64,000 nt of DNA from Narthecium ossifragum (taxonomy: Eukaryota; Streptophyta; Magnoliopsida; Dioscoreales; Nartheciaceae), in contig OY986974.1 in assembly GCA_963920575.1 (NCBI GenBank), positions 5,216,729-5,280,728 on the forward strand, in the 5' to 3' direction. A model generated the notes under the pieces. The model saw only the letters and a program-made list of their open reading frames with translations. It made no database searches and was not told the DNA's origin. Positions 24,355 through 35,097 of the stretch are shown one piece after another. The translations under genes and the position numbers were made by a program. The number at the start of each line of letters is the position of its first letter. The first letter of the stretch is position 1.

Positions 24355-24908
24355 GCCCTTGAACTGTGTCCAAGAGAGAGGTTCATGACAGGAGCCCTTG
24401 GGACACCGATGGGTTATGGGACCCGTGGCATCCGTTAGACTTAGACTGGGAGACAATACTGTTGTTGTTTCCCTCCTTTCAGTGTGCCGTAGAGTAGAAC
24501 CCTACTGAGCTTATCGCTCACTCTTACCTGGGCTGCGTTTGCAGGTGCAGGCGGCAGTTCTTCGTCTGTGGAGCCGGCGGGATCGGCCTTTGGCGGCGCA
24601 AGTACATCCAGAGGTGCTTGAGGTTGCTGGAGGATTATCTGTTGTACCCTTTTTGATATATATATATATGTTGTTGTAAACATTTTGAGGATTTTGAGAT
24701 TTTGTATAAATCTGTCTCTTGGAAGATTTTGTATCAATATGAACTGTACAACTTGATGATATATTATAATTGAATATCTGTTCACCTCTGGAATACAATT
24801 GTTTAAATTATCCGTCTTTTCCGCTTTGTATCGCGCCGATTGAAGATGAATAGTGATAGGAACCCTTACGTTCCATCCTGGATGGGTTTTCTGGGTCGGG
24901 GTGTGACA

Positions 24909-26400
24909 TCGTGAGCATCAGATCTACCAACCCATCAAGTTTGGTGAAGTTTGGTTTGGTTTTCCGGCCGTGATTACCGTCGAAAGTTGGCCGGAGGGCC
25001 GGTTGGGATCGATCCAGTTGGATATTGGATCGATCCAAGTTGCACTCAAGATGGTCTGTTCACTGGTGGAAGTTGGATTGATCCATGGGTATGTTGGATT
25101 GATCCAGTGTTTCCCAGGAACAGTGTTTGAGGGTGACAGAGAATGGTTTTCTTGGTTTTCCAAGTCGGATCAATCCAAGGGCAAGTCGGATCGATCCACG
25201 GGCAAGTCGGATCGATCCAAGGGCAAGTCGGATCGATCCAAGGGCAAGTCGGATCGATCCATGGGTATGTTGGATCGATCCAACGTGCACCAGAATGCAT
25301 TTTTGAGGCTGTTTTGCCCGCGAGGCTTCGTATGTATGCGGTTTTAGCGGTTTTGCCCGTGGGGGCTTGCCATGATAGTTTGTTTATCGCTTTAATGGCA
25401 TGTTTATTGATATTGCTATACAATGCTGTCTGTTACCGCTTTGTGGTTGAACTGGGAGAGTGATGACTCCCGGGATTGTGTAGAATAAATGGACTGACTG
25501 TATGCCCTTTATCGCTTTGTGGTTAACCGAGGGAGTCATAACCCTCAGGAATGTTTAGTATAAATGGGCCGAAGATGTGCCCTTGATTGTTGTCTGTTTC
25601 TACTGTTGTTTTGCCTAGCTTTCTTGTGCATTAGAGGCATGTGAGGCTAGGCGTGGGCGGTGGTTGACCGCTGATCCGGGGCTCTCGGGTAACCCGGATC
25701 TAGCTCTAGGGGCGAGGCTGGGTAGCGAGGCATAGGGTTTGGCTATAGCACTGTTAATATGATGTTTGAGGTTTGTTCCTTGTACTCCTGTATCAATTGC
25801 TAAGAGGTGGATGTCGTTACCCTGACATGTGTCGTTATGTCCACCCTGTGTCAGGGATTGTCGGAGGTGGCCCGTCCTTGAACAGTTGCAGTCGGAGGGA
25901 CGTACTTTGGACAGGAACCCTGGGGGTATCGTTGGGATTTATGGGCTCCCTGGCAAGTCTTAGCTTTTGATTTGGAGTCTAGAGGTCGTGTCAGCTCTGT
26001 TGCTTTGAGTGATGAAAGTTGGTTGTCATAACCACGGTTGTTCCGCCAAGTGTGGAGATCCCGCTTGAAGAGGGGTGTCCTACTGGTATCGTCATGTCCA
26101 CCCTGTGTCAGGGATTGTCGGAGGTGGTCCATCCCTAAATAGTGGCTGTCGGAGGAACATACTTTGGACATGTACCCTTTGGGTTAATGATGGGATTTAT
26201 GGGGTCGTTGGCAGGCCTCAGTACTTGGCACAAAGTTAGTTCAGTTGTTGTTGCCTTCCCTGTGCGCGTCGTAGAGTAGAACCCTGCTGAGCTTTTGCTC
26301 ATTCCTACCTGGCCTGCGGTATTTGCAGGTGCATGTACCAGCTCTCCTTCTGTGGGCCCCAGTTGCTCGTCCTGCGGCAGCGCGTCGACATCAAGTCCTA
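24909..26400 (+). repeat. LTR family copy E, plus orientation, truncated at both ends
   Basis: It carries the family blocks in sense order: a dyad array (25009-25285), the CTCTCGGGTAACCCGGATCTAG block (25682-25704) and the GTAGAGTAGAACCCTGCTGAGC block with the exon-like TTTGCAGGTGCA (26272-26340). A 90-bp stretch containing CCACCCTGTGTCAGGGATTG occurs twice (25840 and 26098). Neither terminus is present. Confidence 0.6.
25009..25285 (+). repeat. GGATCGATCC dyad array with 21-bp period
   Basis: Self-complementary GGATCGATCC words, some with one C-to-T or G-to-A change. Six consecutive units start at 25165, 25186, 25207, 25228, 25249 and 25270, each 21 bp apart, with the spacer AAGGGCAAG or near it. 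Three to four looser copies precede at 25009-25105. Confidence 0.9.
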
Positions 26401-28336
26401 ATCGAAGTAGAAAACCCCCTTACTTAATTAACAAGTAATAAAACTTCTATACTCAAACTCAACTTCTAACTCAAATAGGACTCATAATTAAATATAAAAG
26501 ACTAATGATAAATCCTAATTAAATAACTCTAGTTTGAACTAGGGAAGTTCAAGCCAAACTATGAAAGAGGCTAAATCCGTTTGGGTCCTCTTATGGGTGC
26601 AGGTCCAGTTGGTCGAGTCGGATCGACTCGTATCAAATTATCATACATAACTTATGGGATAAATCCCATGGATAGCTACTTTTGGATGTAAAATACCAAA
26701 ATTACCATTCTTTTTATTCCATGCTTTTGCTTAGAAATTCTTCATGTCAATAGCATCGTATTGGTTTATTAATTACCAAATTTGATTAATAAGTCAACAT
26801 ATATTAGTTATAGCTTAGTTATTTAATTTATACAAAAATGTGTCATTTTGTTGTGTTTTGGTTGCTTTGCTAAACTAATGAACCTAATTATTTTATCCAT
26901 TCTTTTTATGTTAGGCCTCTAATTAATACCAAAATTTATGATGTTTCTTTATTCTTCATGTTAATAGATGGTATGTCTGGCTGCCTGCAGATCATCGTTG
27001 ACAAAATTGACCTCCTATAGTTCTCATTCCCTGGCATCACATCGTCCCATTGCTATTGTTGAAATGTGTGCATTTTGTGGCCCATATAAAGTTCATATAA
27101 GAGCTGCAAAAGTTTGCAGGTAATCCTCTAGTTTGCATCCAAAGGTATGAGCCTCCATATATCACACTTCTACTTCACTATCAAGTTATAAAGAGAGATA
27201 AAGTGACGAAAGTGAACAACCATGCAAAAGAAAACCGCAAAGAAAGTTAACACTCTGAAATCCAAATATTTCTCGTCAGACTTCACTCCATGAAACAATA
27301 GCAACATCAAATGCTAACTACATTGGCTTAGATTCTAGTTCTCATAGCCTATGTGGATACTGCAGTAAGAATAGAAATTGAGAAACTTCTCAACAGCGAA
27401 AGATGCATCTAAATGCGAAGAACATGAAATGCTTTTTTTTCAATTCTTTTGTTCCAATCTTACTAAGACAATTCCAAAGTTCTTGAAGAAGCAATTCCAG
27501 TAATTCTTGCCCTGGGATTGGTAGTAGAGGTTTCATGGCTAATGGAAGCATGGGACATGAGGTTATTGGTTAAGAACAAGGGGTTCCTTTCTGCAATATG
27601 CTACAGTCCACCTGAGAGAAAGCGTACGTAAGTGACGTTCTCGAGCAATGTTGCTTCATCCAAGGAAGGCTTCACTACACACCAAGTTTTATGCAGAAAC
27701 AAAAGAAACACTCATCAACTTCTCCACCCTTCATGCTTTAGAACTCTGTTTACATGCTTCAGAAAAGCATTCTAAACATTTGATTGAAAGGATGATAAAT
27801 ATGCATATATGGAGAATTATTTCTACATGAGATTCACCTGCCCTTGCATCATTTGTGAGGCCTCTCCTGCAGAGAATGATAAAAAAAAGTTAGAGATTAG
27901 ACAATAACCGAAGAACATATATAGATCATGTTATCCAAAGCACTTGAAGCAATAGATCCATAGAGAACCTTCAAATTTCATACAGATTCAGCACATTACC
28001 TCACTATTATTCTCAGCAAATTCTCATAAATGTAATGTTCTATATTGTAGCTTATGAACTACAGCAAAACAAATAAAAACAAATCATGTAGGTTGTTGTT
28101 CAAATCTACATGTTGCCCACATATGGGGTTGCTATTAGATGCATAAATCATGTAACTGAGAGTATTGTAAAAATGTTGATAACAACAGCCAGATTACCTA
28201 CAAATCCAAAAATAATTAGTCCAACCTAAACCATATAATCGGCTTCACACCTCTAATCAGACAAATGTACCAAATTTACTTCACTTCACATGACCCTATA
28301 AATAAAAGAAGAAACAAACATGACAGATAGAAATGG
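26401..28336. other. AT-rich intergenic sequence, no supported gene
   Basis: About 1.9 kb without a convincing coding region, RNA gene or element border. A short AAAGAAAACnnGCAAAGAAAG-like stretch at 27226 resembles 890-915 in a U2AF65 intron, too little to call homology. A splice-flanked 29-bp segment near 27840-27868 on the minus strand is noted under rejected items. Confidence 0.5.
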
Positions 28337-28339
28337 TTG

Positions 28340-28490
28340 AATTACAGATTTAGTTGGCTTAGTTTTAAACTGTGTTATTACATTTGTACTTGTTATATAC
28401 TACATTCACACATCCTTCCAGTCATCTTTCTTTCCTTTCTTTTGTTATCTCGTTCCTTCCCTGTTGGTATCACTATATCCTTCTACGGTG
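28340..28490 (+). repeat. Inverted second copy of the pararetroviral leader
   Basis: About 130 bp matching the reverse complement of 31208-31345, including TTTTAAACT, ATACTACATTC, CACATCC, CATCTTTCTTTC, a TATCTCGTT word, and TTGGTATCA at 28465, where the other copy has the full primer site. It has diverged after the first bases of the primer site. Confidence 0.7.
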
Positions 28491-28599
28491 GCATTTTAAA
28501 GCAGATATGCCCTAACTCTAATACCAAGAGTGATCTTTTTTGGATATCAGTGCTAATTTTTCAAAATTTGGAGTGCTCTTCTAGCAGAGTAATTCTTTG

Positions 28600-29700
28600 T
28601 TCTTGTTCCTGAAGATAATAATTCAATAACCAAGGCACAAAATGTTGAATCTGATTCTTAGATTCAAGATCCTAATAGTATAACCTTTTATACCTTTGTT
28701 GTTGTTTTTCATTGAAATTCGAGAAAAACCAATTTCTAAATTGTTTATTATATAGTTATTGGAATTCCTTATTAAGGAATTGCCTTACATGACTTCCTAA
28801 ACTAAAATCCATTACAAACGAACACTCATTTCAGAGTATGCATTAGACTCTCTCTCATATATTCCATGAGGAATTTGAAACTCAGATATTATGATCGCTT
28901 CAATAGGTTGTCCATTAGAGTAATTTGATTTTCTGGATGGAGTAGTAATATTAGTAAACATTATAATCTTATTAGGATTAAAAGTTATCGTAATTTCTCC
29001 TCATCTGCTTGAGTTATTTGATCTATCTCTTGATTATCAATCGGTTTAGATGAGATTGCATTCTGTATAATCCAATTTTCAGGAAAATTAACTTCATCTC
29101 ATCTAATTTGCCTATTAGTTGCAATTCTTAAGGATAACAAATTTGTTTCTATTAGCACCGTTTTCCCTGAGGAGTAAATTGTTTAGCCTTTGGAGCTAAG
29201 GTGCTTAGAACCTTATAATGAATTCGATATACTACTGCAATCACTTCTCATTAAGGAAGGAGTTCATATTCATGAGTCTTAATATTCAGACTCGTGGCTT
29301 TTAAGATATTTAGGTCCGTCAGAGATAGACTCAAATTAGAATAGACATTAAAGTATATTGGTCCATGATTAAGACTTGTCTCCATTATTCCCATTAGGGA
29401 TTGAGGCCAATTCAGATATCGAGCGTCTTTTAAGCATAAGAGAATGGATGCATTCAATCCTTGTTTTAGTTAGTGTCTTTACGCTACTTGTATTAACCCA
29501 ATATGGATATAATTATATTTATCCATATAAGGATTCAGATCTTCTTTAGACATTAGTTTGATTGTCTGATCTTCTTCATCAACTGTTACTGTCTTTTCGA
29601 CAGTCTTAATCCATATTAGCGATTTTAGATCAAGAAATCCAATTTTATAAATGTCCTTCTAGGGACATTTGGGATTGCCCACTGATTTAAAGCTTCTAAT
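28600..29700 (-). pseudogene. Remnant of caulimovirid movement protein ORF
   Basis: A decayed reading frame of the 30K movement-protein superfamily, which in living viruses opens plasmodesmata. The most conserved part is the open stretch 29457-29251, and related frame continues on both sides. It is interrupted by in-frame stops near 29490, at 29246-29251 (two in a row), near 29097 and near 28990. Downstream (to about 28600) a Lys/Asn-rich region like the viral linker is just recognisable. Not expressible as a protein. Confidence 0.65.
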
Positions 29701-30059
29701 TCATAAAGGAATTATGTTAATTGAGCATTTTTTTTTTATCTTTAGTACTATTATTTCTTCATATCGAAGTAGATGCCATGTTTTTAAAGGCATGCAGACT
29801 TAATCTTGGAAGATGTAGATCTTTGAAGAAAATTTTTATACAATTCATTCTAATTCATATTTCTACCGTTTAGTATCAGTCAGTGGCTTATATCTACTTC
29901 TACTCCTTTTTATATTTTTACTATCTTCCTGAATTCTCTTCTACTCGTTTGCCAATGTCTTATAGGGTTTGCCCAATGCCTACCCATGGCTCACGGTATC
30001 TTGCGTGGCTTCAATGATGATCCACAGAATGAATTCATTAGAAAGATAAACAAGAAAAG

Positions 30060-31140
30060 GGGAGAAGGAGACGCGACTTGATTTATATTGTGCAGAATTA
30101 TGTGAAAGTCCAAGAGGGGGTGGTCTTTGGACCTTTAACGAATAATCGATGAGTGAAAAACCTAGATAGGAGGAGTCTAAGAACTCATATGCTTGTAAAT
30201 AAAATGAATGATAAATAAACTAGCAATTAGAAGAATATGAGGAAGGGTTAGAGAGATTGCACCATATTTTTATAGTGGTTCGGTCAACCTGCCCTGCATT
30301 CACTTCACTCGAAGCCCTCCTTGAGATTTCACCACTTGCAAGACCTTTTACAAGCTTTCCACTAAGCTTTCGGGAGCTTGGCAACCTTACAATCTCCTTA
30401 AGACCTATTGGGTATCCTCCAAGTCACTATTGGATATATCTCAAAGTCTACTTCACAACTTATAGTAGTTTTATAAAGATTAAAGCTCTCAACAAAGAGG
30501 AAAATAAAAGATAAATTTGCTACAATGTATACCAATTATCCCATTGGTCTTCTTACAAGTTTCTTGTATCTCCTCTCTTATACTTGAGCTTCCAAGCCTC
30601 CCAAAATAGCTCGTAATGGCTATTTTGCTCTTCTCCAATGATTATATTTCTGACTGACGGTCGACCGTCGCATTGTCCTCCACATCATCTATTGCGCTCA
30701 AACTATAGCCAGAATTGACCGCCGCATCAGGCTTCAAGCTTCACGGTCGACCTTCGCATCGACCGTCACATCGACCGTCAGCCTCAATGAGGAAAAAAAC
30801 TTCTCATGATCGATGCCTAAATCGACCGTCACTTTTCCAAAACAAGTCACATAGGCCATGGTCGATCGGTGTATTGACCACTACATCATCCGCCAGCTTA
30901 CAACAATAAAACGGCTTTCCCTCCAAGCCAATACTTAGCCAAAGTATTAAACACACAACCATTCTCCGCGATCGATCCGTTCATCGGTGGCCGCATCGAC
31001 TGCGAGTACAAAAACATTTAAATATTGAATTTAAACATTTCAAAATTAAGGGATATAAATATTAAATAATTGTTTATCATTATTACACTTATTGACATCA
31101 TCAAAACAAGATTAGGATCAACACTATGAACCACAAAGAA
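30060..31140. repeat. Repeat inserted in the pararetroviral leader, with dyad array
   Basis: GC-richer sequence interrupting the viral leader. It includes a TATAGTGGTTCGGTCAACC stretch (30275) of a kind found in plant retrotransposon LTRs, and an array of TCGA-N8-TCGA dyads. Exact borders and a target duplication were not found, so its class is uncertain. Confidence 0.45.
30661..30988 (+). repeat. Second TCGA-N8-TCGA dyad array
   Basis: TCGA or one-base variants pair at 30661/30673 (second half degenerate), 30747/30759/30771 (three in a row), 30810/30822, 30862/30874 (TTGA second) and 30972/30984 (TCGG second). Every interval is 12 bp, the same geometry as at 23964-24348, in an apparently different element. 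Confidence 0.8.
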
Positions 31141-31214
31141 CATATATAAAAGAAACCTTTTATAGACTTCATCATTCCTTAATTAAGTCTACATAACTAC
31201 TCTACTAAGAATTC

Positions 31215-31229
31215 ATGGCTCTGATACCA
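31215..31229 (-). other. Pararetroviral primer-binding site
   Basis: Minus strand TGGTATCAGAGCCAT, the complement of the initiator-methionine tRNA 3' end used by caulimovirids (and by Copia elements). It lies about 200 bp downstream of the TATA box on the same strand. Confidence 0.75.
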
Positions 31230-31424
31230 AGAGGGAAGAAACGAGATAAAAAAAAAGGAAAAGAAAGAAAGATGACAAAGGATGTGCGAATGTAGTATAC
31301 AAAAAGTGAGTGTAATAATATAGTTTAAAACTTAAAAAAATACAAAAGCTCTTCAGCAGAACCGGCGACATTTATTTATGTGAACTGAGGTTACAAATGC
31401 GTGCTTTATAACAAGAATTCAGCT

Positions 31425-31434
31425 CTATTTATAG
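31425..31434 (-). promoter_or_regulatory. TATA box of the pararetroviral promoter
   Basis: Minus strand CTATAAATAG within GTCTATAAATAGAGC, the usual form of the strong pararetroviral promoter TATA box, correctly placed ahead of the primer site. Confidence 0.65.
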
Positions 31435-31639
31435 ACGAGGGTTGAACTCGTTAGAAGAAACGAGAATAGGCTAAGATGTTTTTAATAAAGAGATTCTTTT
31501 AAGGAAAGAATCCTTTTTTTATTTGAATGATTAAGTTGAGAAAAGAATCTTTTTAATAAGGAGATTCTCTTCCCTTAGATACACATTGTATGTTAGATAT
31601 AAATATAATTATATACATAAAAAGATAGTATATACATTT

Positions 31640-32120
31640 ATATTATATAGCATATATCAAGATGGTTAACTTATATCCATCCTGTTATATCCTACGTGGA
31701 TCCTTCGTAATAGGCTTAATTTTATGTGGAGCCTACGTGTATGGGGAAGTTAGTGGAGGAGGGGCTTAATGGGGATGAGGAGGAAGTTAGTGGGTGGTTA
31801 ATGAGGACATTAATGGGGAAGACGGGGTAAGTTAATGGGAAAGTTAGTGGGAGCTAACCTGCCACTTGGGAGAGGGCCCACTAGTATATACATATATATA
31901 TCTTAGGTGGTAGGTAGCACAGGTAACCACTCACCCTTACTACCCCTAACTATCCACCCTCACCGTCATCTCTCTCCTCCCCTTTCAATGACTCAGCTGC
32001 CATGTGTCCCTCTCTCTCCTTTTCTAACCAACCACCCTCACCGCCCTCTCTCCTCCTCCCCTCTCTATGACTCATCTGCCACGTTTCTCCCTCTCTCCCC
32101 ATCTCTTTATGACTCAGTTG
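31640..32120. repeat. Modular repeat, left outlier
   Basis: Short modules of the 1.19-kb tandem family: CCTACGTGGATCC, GTGGAGCCTACGTG and AAGTTAGTGGAGGAGG at 31690-31870 in reverse orientation, then CCACCCTCACC and CTATGACTCA modules in forward orientation to the assembly gap. Confidence 0.65.
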
Positions 32121-32320
32121 NNNNNNNNNNNNNNNNNNNNNNNNNNNNNNNNNNNNNNNNNNNNNNNNNNNNNNNNNNNNNNNNNNNNNNNNNNNNNNNN
32201 NNNNNNNNNNNNNNNNNNNNNNNNNNNNNNNNNNNNNNNNNNNNNNNNNNNNNNNNNNNNNNNNNNNNNNNNNNNNNNNNNNNNNNNNNNNNNNNNNNNN
32301 NNNNNNNNNNNNNNNNNNNN
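32121..32320. other. Assembly gap of 200 N
   Basis: Exactly 200 undetermined bases. The size is a round number, so it is probably a placeholder and not a measured length. It hides the left end of LTR copy C. Confidence 0.98.
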
Positions 32321-34455
32321 GAGGGGGGGAAACCTACATCTACTGACAACCAACAGCGGAGACAGTTACAATAAACCAAAAAGGCGGAAGTAAAGTTAAC
32401 ATTAACTATAACAAAACGTTATAAACATCAGAGTTACATGTACAATTATCAAAAAGAGGTTACATCTTCTAGAGTCTCCGCAAACACACAGACAAAGCCG
32501 TCCTGGCCCTCAGACATGCTCGGCGGGCGACGCGCTACCGCAGGACGAACACCGGGGAGCCACAGGGGAAGGGCTGGTACCTGTACCTACAAACACCGCG
32601 GTTCAGGTAGGAATGAGCAAAGAGCTCAGTAGGGTTCTACTCTACGACACACACAATGAAGGGCGACTCCAACCGTACTAATTCCGTGCCAGTACAACCC
32701 CTAAACTCCAAACCTCTCATAGTATGACATCACTGCGCAAGGAAAACATAACATGCAAGATGGCATACATAGTATAATCCAGCTAGAACAGATACTGCCT
32801 GGGCTGGGCTTACTCCGACAGCCCCTAAAGTACAAGAACCGACACGACCTCGAATGCACATGAAAGCAAGACAAAGATACTACCATAGAACAAACATGCA
32901 GATAATTAACAATATTAACAGACAGATAAATAACAGTAAAGCATGTAACAAACAAGACAAAATAAACAAAGCAGTATAGCAGACAATTAAACACAGTAAA
33001 GCAAGCAACAAATAGGACAAATATAAATAAAGCAGTAAAACAAACAAATAATATAACAGTATAAACAAACATCATTTATCGTAATATCACTAACATGTCA
33101 ATCCCTGTTTCCCTCAGATACTGTTCCTAAGAAACCCTGGATCAATCCAAACGTGCCCAGGGATCGATCCGACAGCCCTCAATGAACAGACCATCTTGGT
33201 GCAACCTGGATCGATCCAACCCGAAGTCGGATCGATCCAACTTGCATGGATCGATCCAACTCAAAAGGTCCAATAACAAGAACAATATTCTCTACACAGC
33301 TGCTGTTTGAACTGTCGATCCGACGTCCAACCAAAGTCAGATTTGGGATCCAAGCTAGCTTCTGTTAGATCTATAAGCATGGATCAACATACCCAAAATC
33401 CAGATTCATCCAACGGTTAGATTAACGGGAAAACGCTAATCAAAACCACTAATTAAACTAACTTACCCATTTAATTACTGCAACGCAGCCCGTCAGTAAT
33501 AAATTCATAAGAAATCGTAGAAAAATCGGAAAAATGCGAAATAAGATGGAATGGAAAGCTAACGCATAGATCTACAACTCTTGTATTCAACAAAACCCAA
33601 GATCATGCTTGTACAAGCCGGGAATCTCGCCGCAAGCCGGCTGTTCTTCATGAACAGCAGAAAACCGGAAAAACCGCGAGTAATCATGCATAAATCCCAC
33701 TCAAAACTCATCCAAAGATTATGAAACTTAAAACAGAAACTCTACTAGGCAAGATGCATCTAATACATGAAGATCAGCCGGATCCATCGGTTAGATATGG
33801 AGAAACCTATTAAATAGTGCATGTAGGTAGAACACCTACTAAAGCCGTAATCCTTGGATGATCCCCGCTAAACAGCTGCTAACCACGCTACTAAACCACG
33901 TCAAAGATCATCCTCACGTCGCCACGATTCCAACGAGCCTTCAAGCTCCCAAAATGGTGGCCGGAGGAGGGATAACGACGAAGGAGAGCGGGCTACCGGA
34001 GGGAAACAGAGCAAGCTCTGCTTGCGGGAAGAACCAGCAAAGGAGAAGGAGAGGAGAGGAGAGAAGAGAAGGGAAAGAGGGGAAGAAAAGAGGAAGGAGG
34101 AGTAGGGGAAGGCCGGGAAAAAGGGAGGAGGCCATCCCTTCGCTGACAAAGGGAGTGACGGCCACGACGGCCGTCCTCGCGGAGGAAAACAGGACCGACT
34201 CACTCATGAGTCCAATCGATCGCTCCTATGCGCGATCGATTGCTCACGGGCCGCCAGTTGCCAAAAAGCAAGCTTCTGTGCGCCCGAGCGGGGATCTTCC
34301 GATCCCGGGTCCACCTAGCCATTCTATTCAAACACATACACTAAAACAAGGCCTGTGTGTGCACACGGGTGTGAAACAAACCAACAAGGAGCAATTTACC
34401 AAATTGCCCTTATGGTCAACAACGAGCCACAAGATTTGAGGGACGGGTCCTCACA
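32321..34455 (-). repeat. LTR family copy C, minus orientation, one end in the gap
   Basis: Its sense start is the complement of GGGACGGGTCCTCACA ending at 34455, identical to the end of solo LTR D. It contains the TAGGGTTCTACTCTACG block (32630), a GGATCGATCC cluster at 33128-33262 related to that of copy E (shared neighbouring words such as AGACCATCTTG), and an ATCGATCG...CGATCGAT dyad at 34216-34243. No coding capacity is seen. Confidence 0.7.
33128..33262 (-). repeat. GGATCGATCC dyad cluster in copy C
   Basis: Five GGATCRATCC words at irregular distances. The stretch around CAGACCATCTTG (33190) matches the complement of 25050-25065 in copy E, so C and E inherit the same array type. Spacing in C is looser than the 21-bp period of E. 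Confidence 0.7.
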
Positions 34456-35097
34456 GAGAGGAGTAGTGAGAGGTAGTGGTTACAACGTGTCGGGTGGCTC
34501 CACTTAGGCATATGAAAGGGAGTAGTGAAGCCACTCACTAACTTCTCCCTCCTCTCCATCAACCACCTCCCCCACCAACTTCCCCCCTCTACGTAGGCTT
34601 CACGTAGGACTAAGCCTGTCATGTAGGATCCACGTAGGACAACGCAAGGGTTATTTTATAACCATCCTATCATATAAGGATGACTAGCGGGACCACGTGC
34701 CACCTGGCACGGTAATCACCCACCCCTTAACTTTCATGTTAACTTCATTGTTAACCACCCACCCCTCAACCCCCTCCTCCACTAACCCCTACTAACTTCC
34801 ATGTTAACTGCCCCCCTCATCCCCATTAACCACCTCCTCCACTAACTTCCCCCTTCATGTAGGCTCCACATAGGACTAAGCCTGCCATGTAAGATCCACG
34901 TAGGACAACCAAAGGTTATTTTATAACCATCATGTCACACAAGGATGACTAGGTGAACCTTGTGCCACCTGGCACGGGTAAGGACCCCCATTAACCCCTT
35001 AACCACCCACCCCTATGCCCCCCTCTCTTCTCCTCTCTCTATGGCTCAGATGCCATGTGTCCCATTTTCTCCTGCTCTCTCTATGACTCAACTGCCA
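34456..35097 (+). repeat. Partial unit of the 1.19-kb tandem repeat
   Basis: It carries the modules GTAGTGGTTACAACGTGTC, CATGTAGGATCCACGTAGG, GGTTATTTTATAACCATCC and TGCCACCTGGCACGG in the same order as the units at 37407 onward. The final TGCCA (35093-35097) is the target duplication of solo LTR D. Confidence 0.8.

Larger units (their letters stand above)
23100..24908 (+). repeat. LTR family copy B, plus orientation, with hairpin array
   Basis: It ends GGGTCGGGGTGTGACA at 24908, matching the reverse complement of the start of solo LTR D. Blocks shared with copies C and D include the TTTGGTAAAT...CACACCCGTGT region (23258-23300), a TATA box, and the GTAGAGTAGAACCCTACTGAGC block at 24490. The first bases (a TGTGAGGACCCG start is expected) are not recognisable, so the left border near 23100 is an estimate from the TATA distance in copy D. 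The segment between the array and the end is shorter than in copies D and E. Confidence 0.7.
28340..31434 (-). mobile_element. Endogenous pararetrovirus fragment (Caulimoviridae), broken, with foreign insert
   Basis: On the minus strand: a TATA box (31425-31434), a leader with a tRNA-iMet-type primer site (31215-31229), an insert at about 30060-31140, then decayed coding sequence (about 29700-28600) that includes a movement-protein domain of the caulimovirid type. A second leader copy lies in opposite orientation at 28340-28490. There are no LTRs and no sign of a complete genome: capsid, protease and polymerase regions are absent from this window. Several in-frame stops make it non-functional. 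Genus placement (florendovirus- or petuvirus-like) is a guess from sequence flavour. Confidence 0.65.

Noticed and set aside
25046..25423. Peptide-repeat proteins (WIDPTCP or GSIQGQV repeats) over the 21-bp array
   Set aside because: Period 21 is a multiple of three, so every frame is repetitive and open by construction; not evidence of coding.
27830..27870. A splice-flanked 29-bp microexon on the minus strand (TTCTCTGCAG ... GTGAATC)
   Set aside because: Acceptor and donor look good, but no neighbouring exon of a recognisable gene was found, and 29 bp is too short to judge.
33901..34203. Ser/Pro-rich frames in LTR copy C
   Set aside because: GA-rich low-complexity sequence; the frames overlap on both strands.
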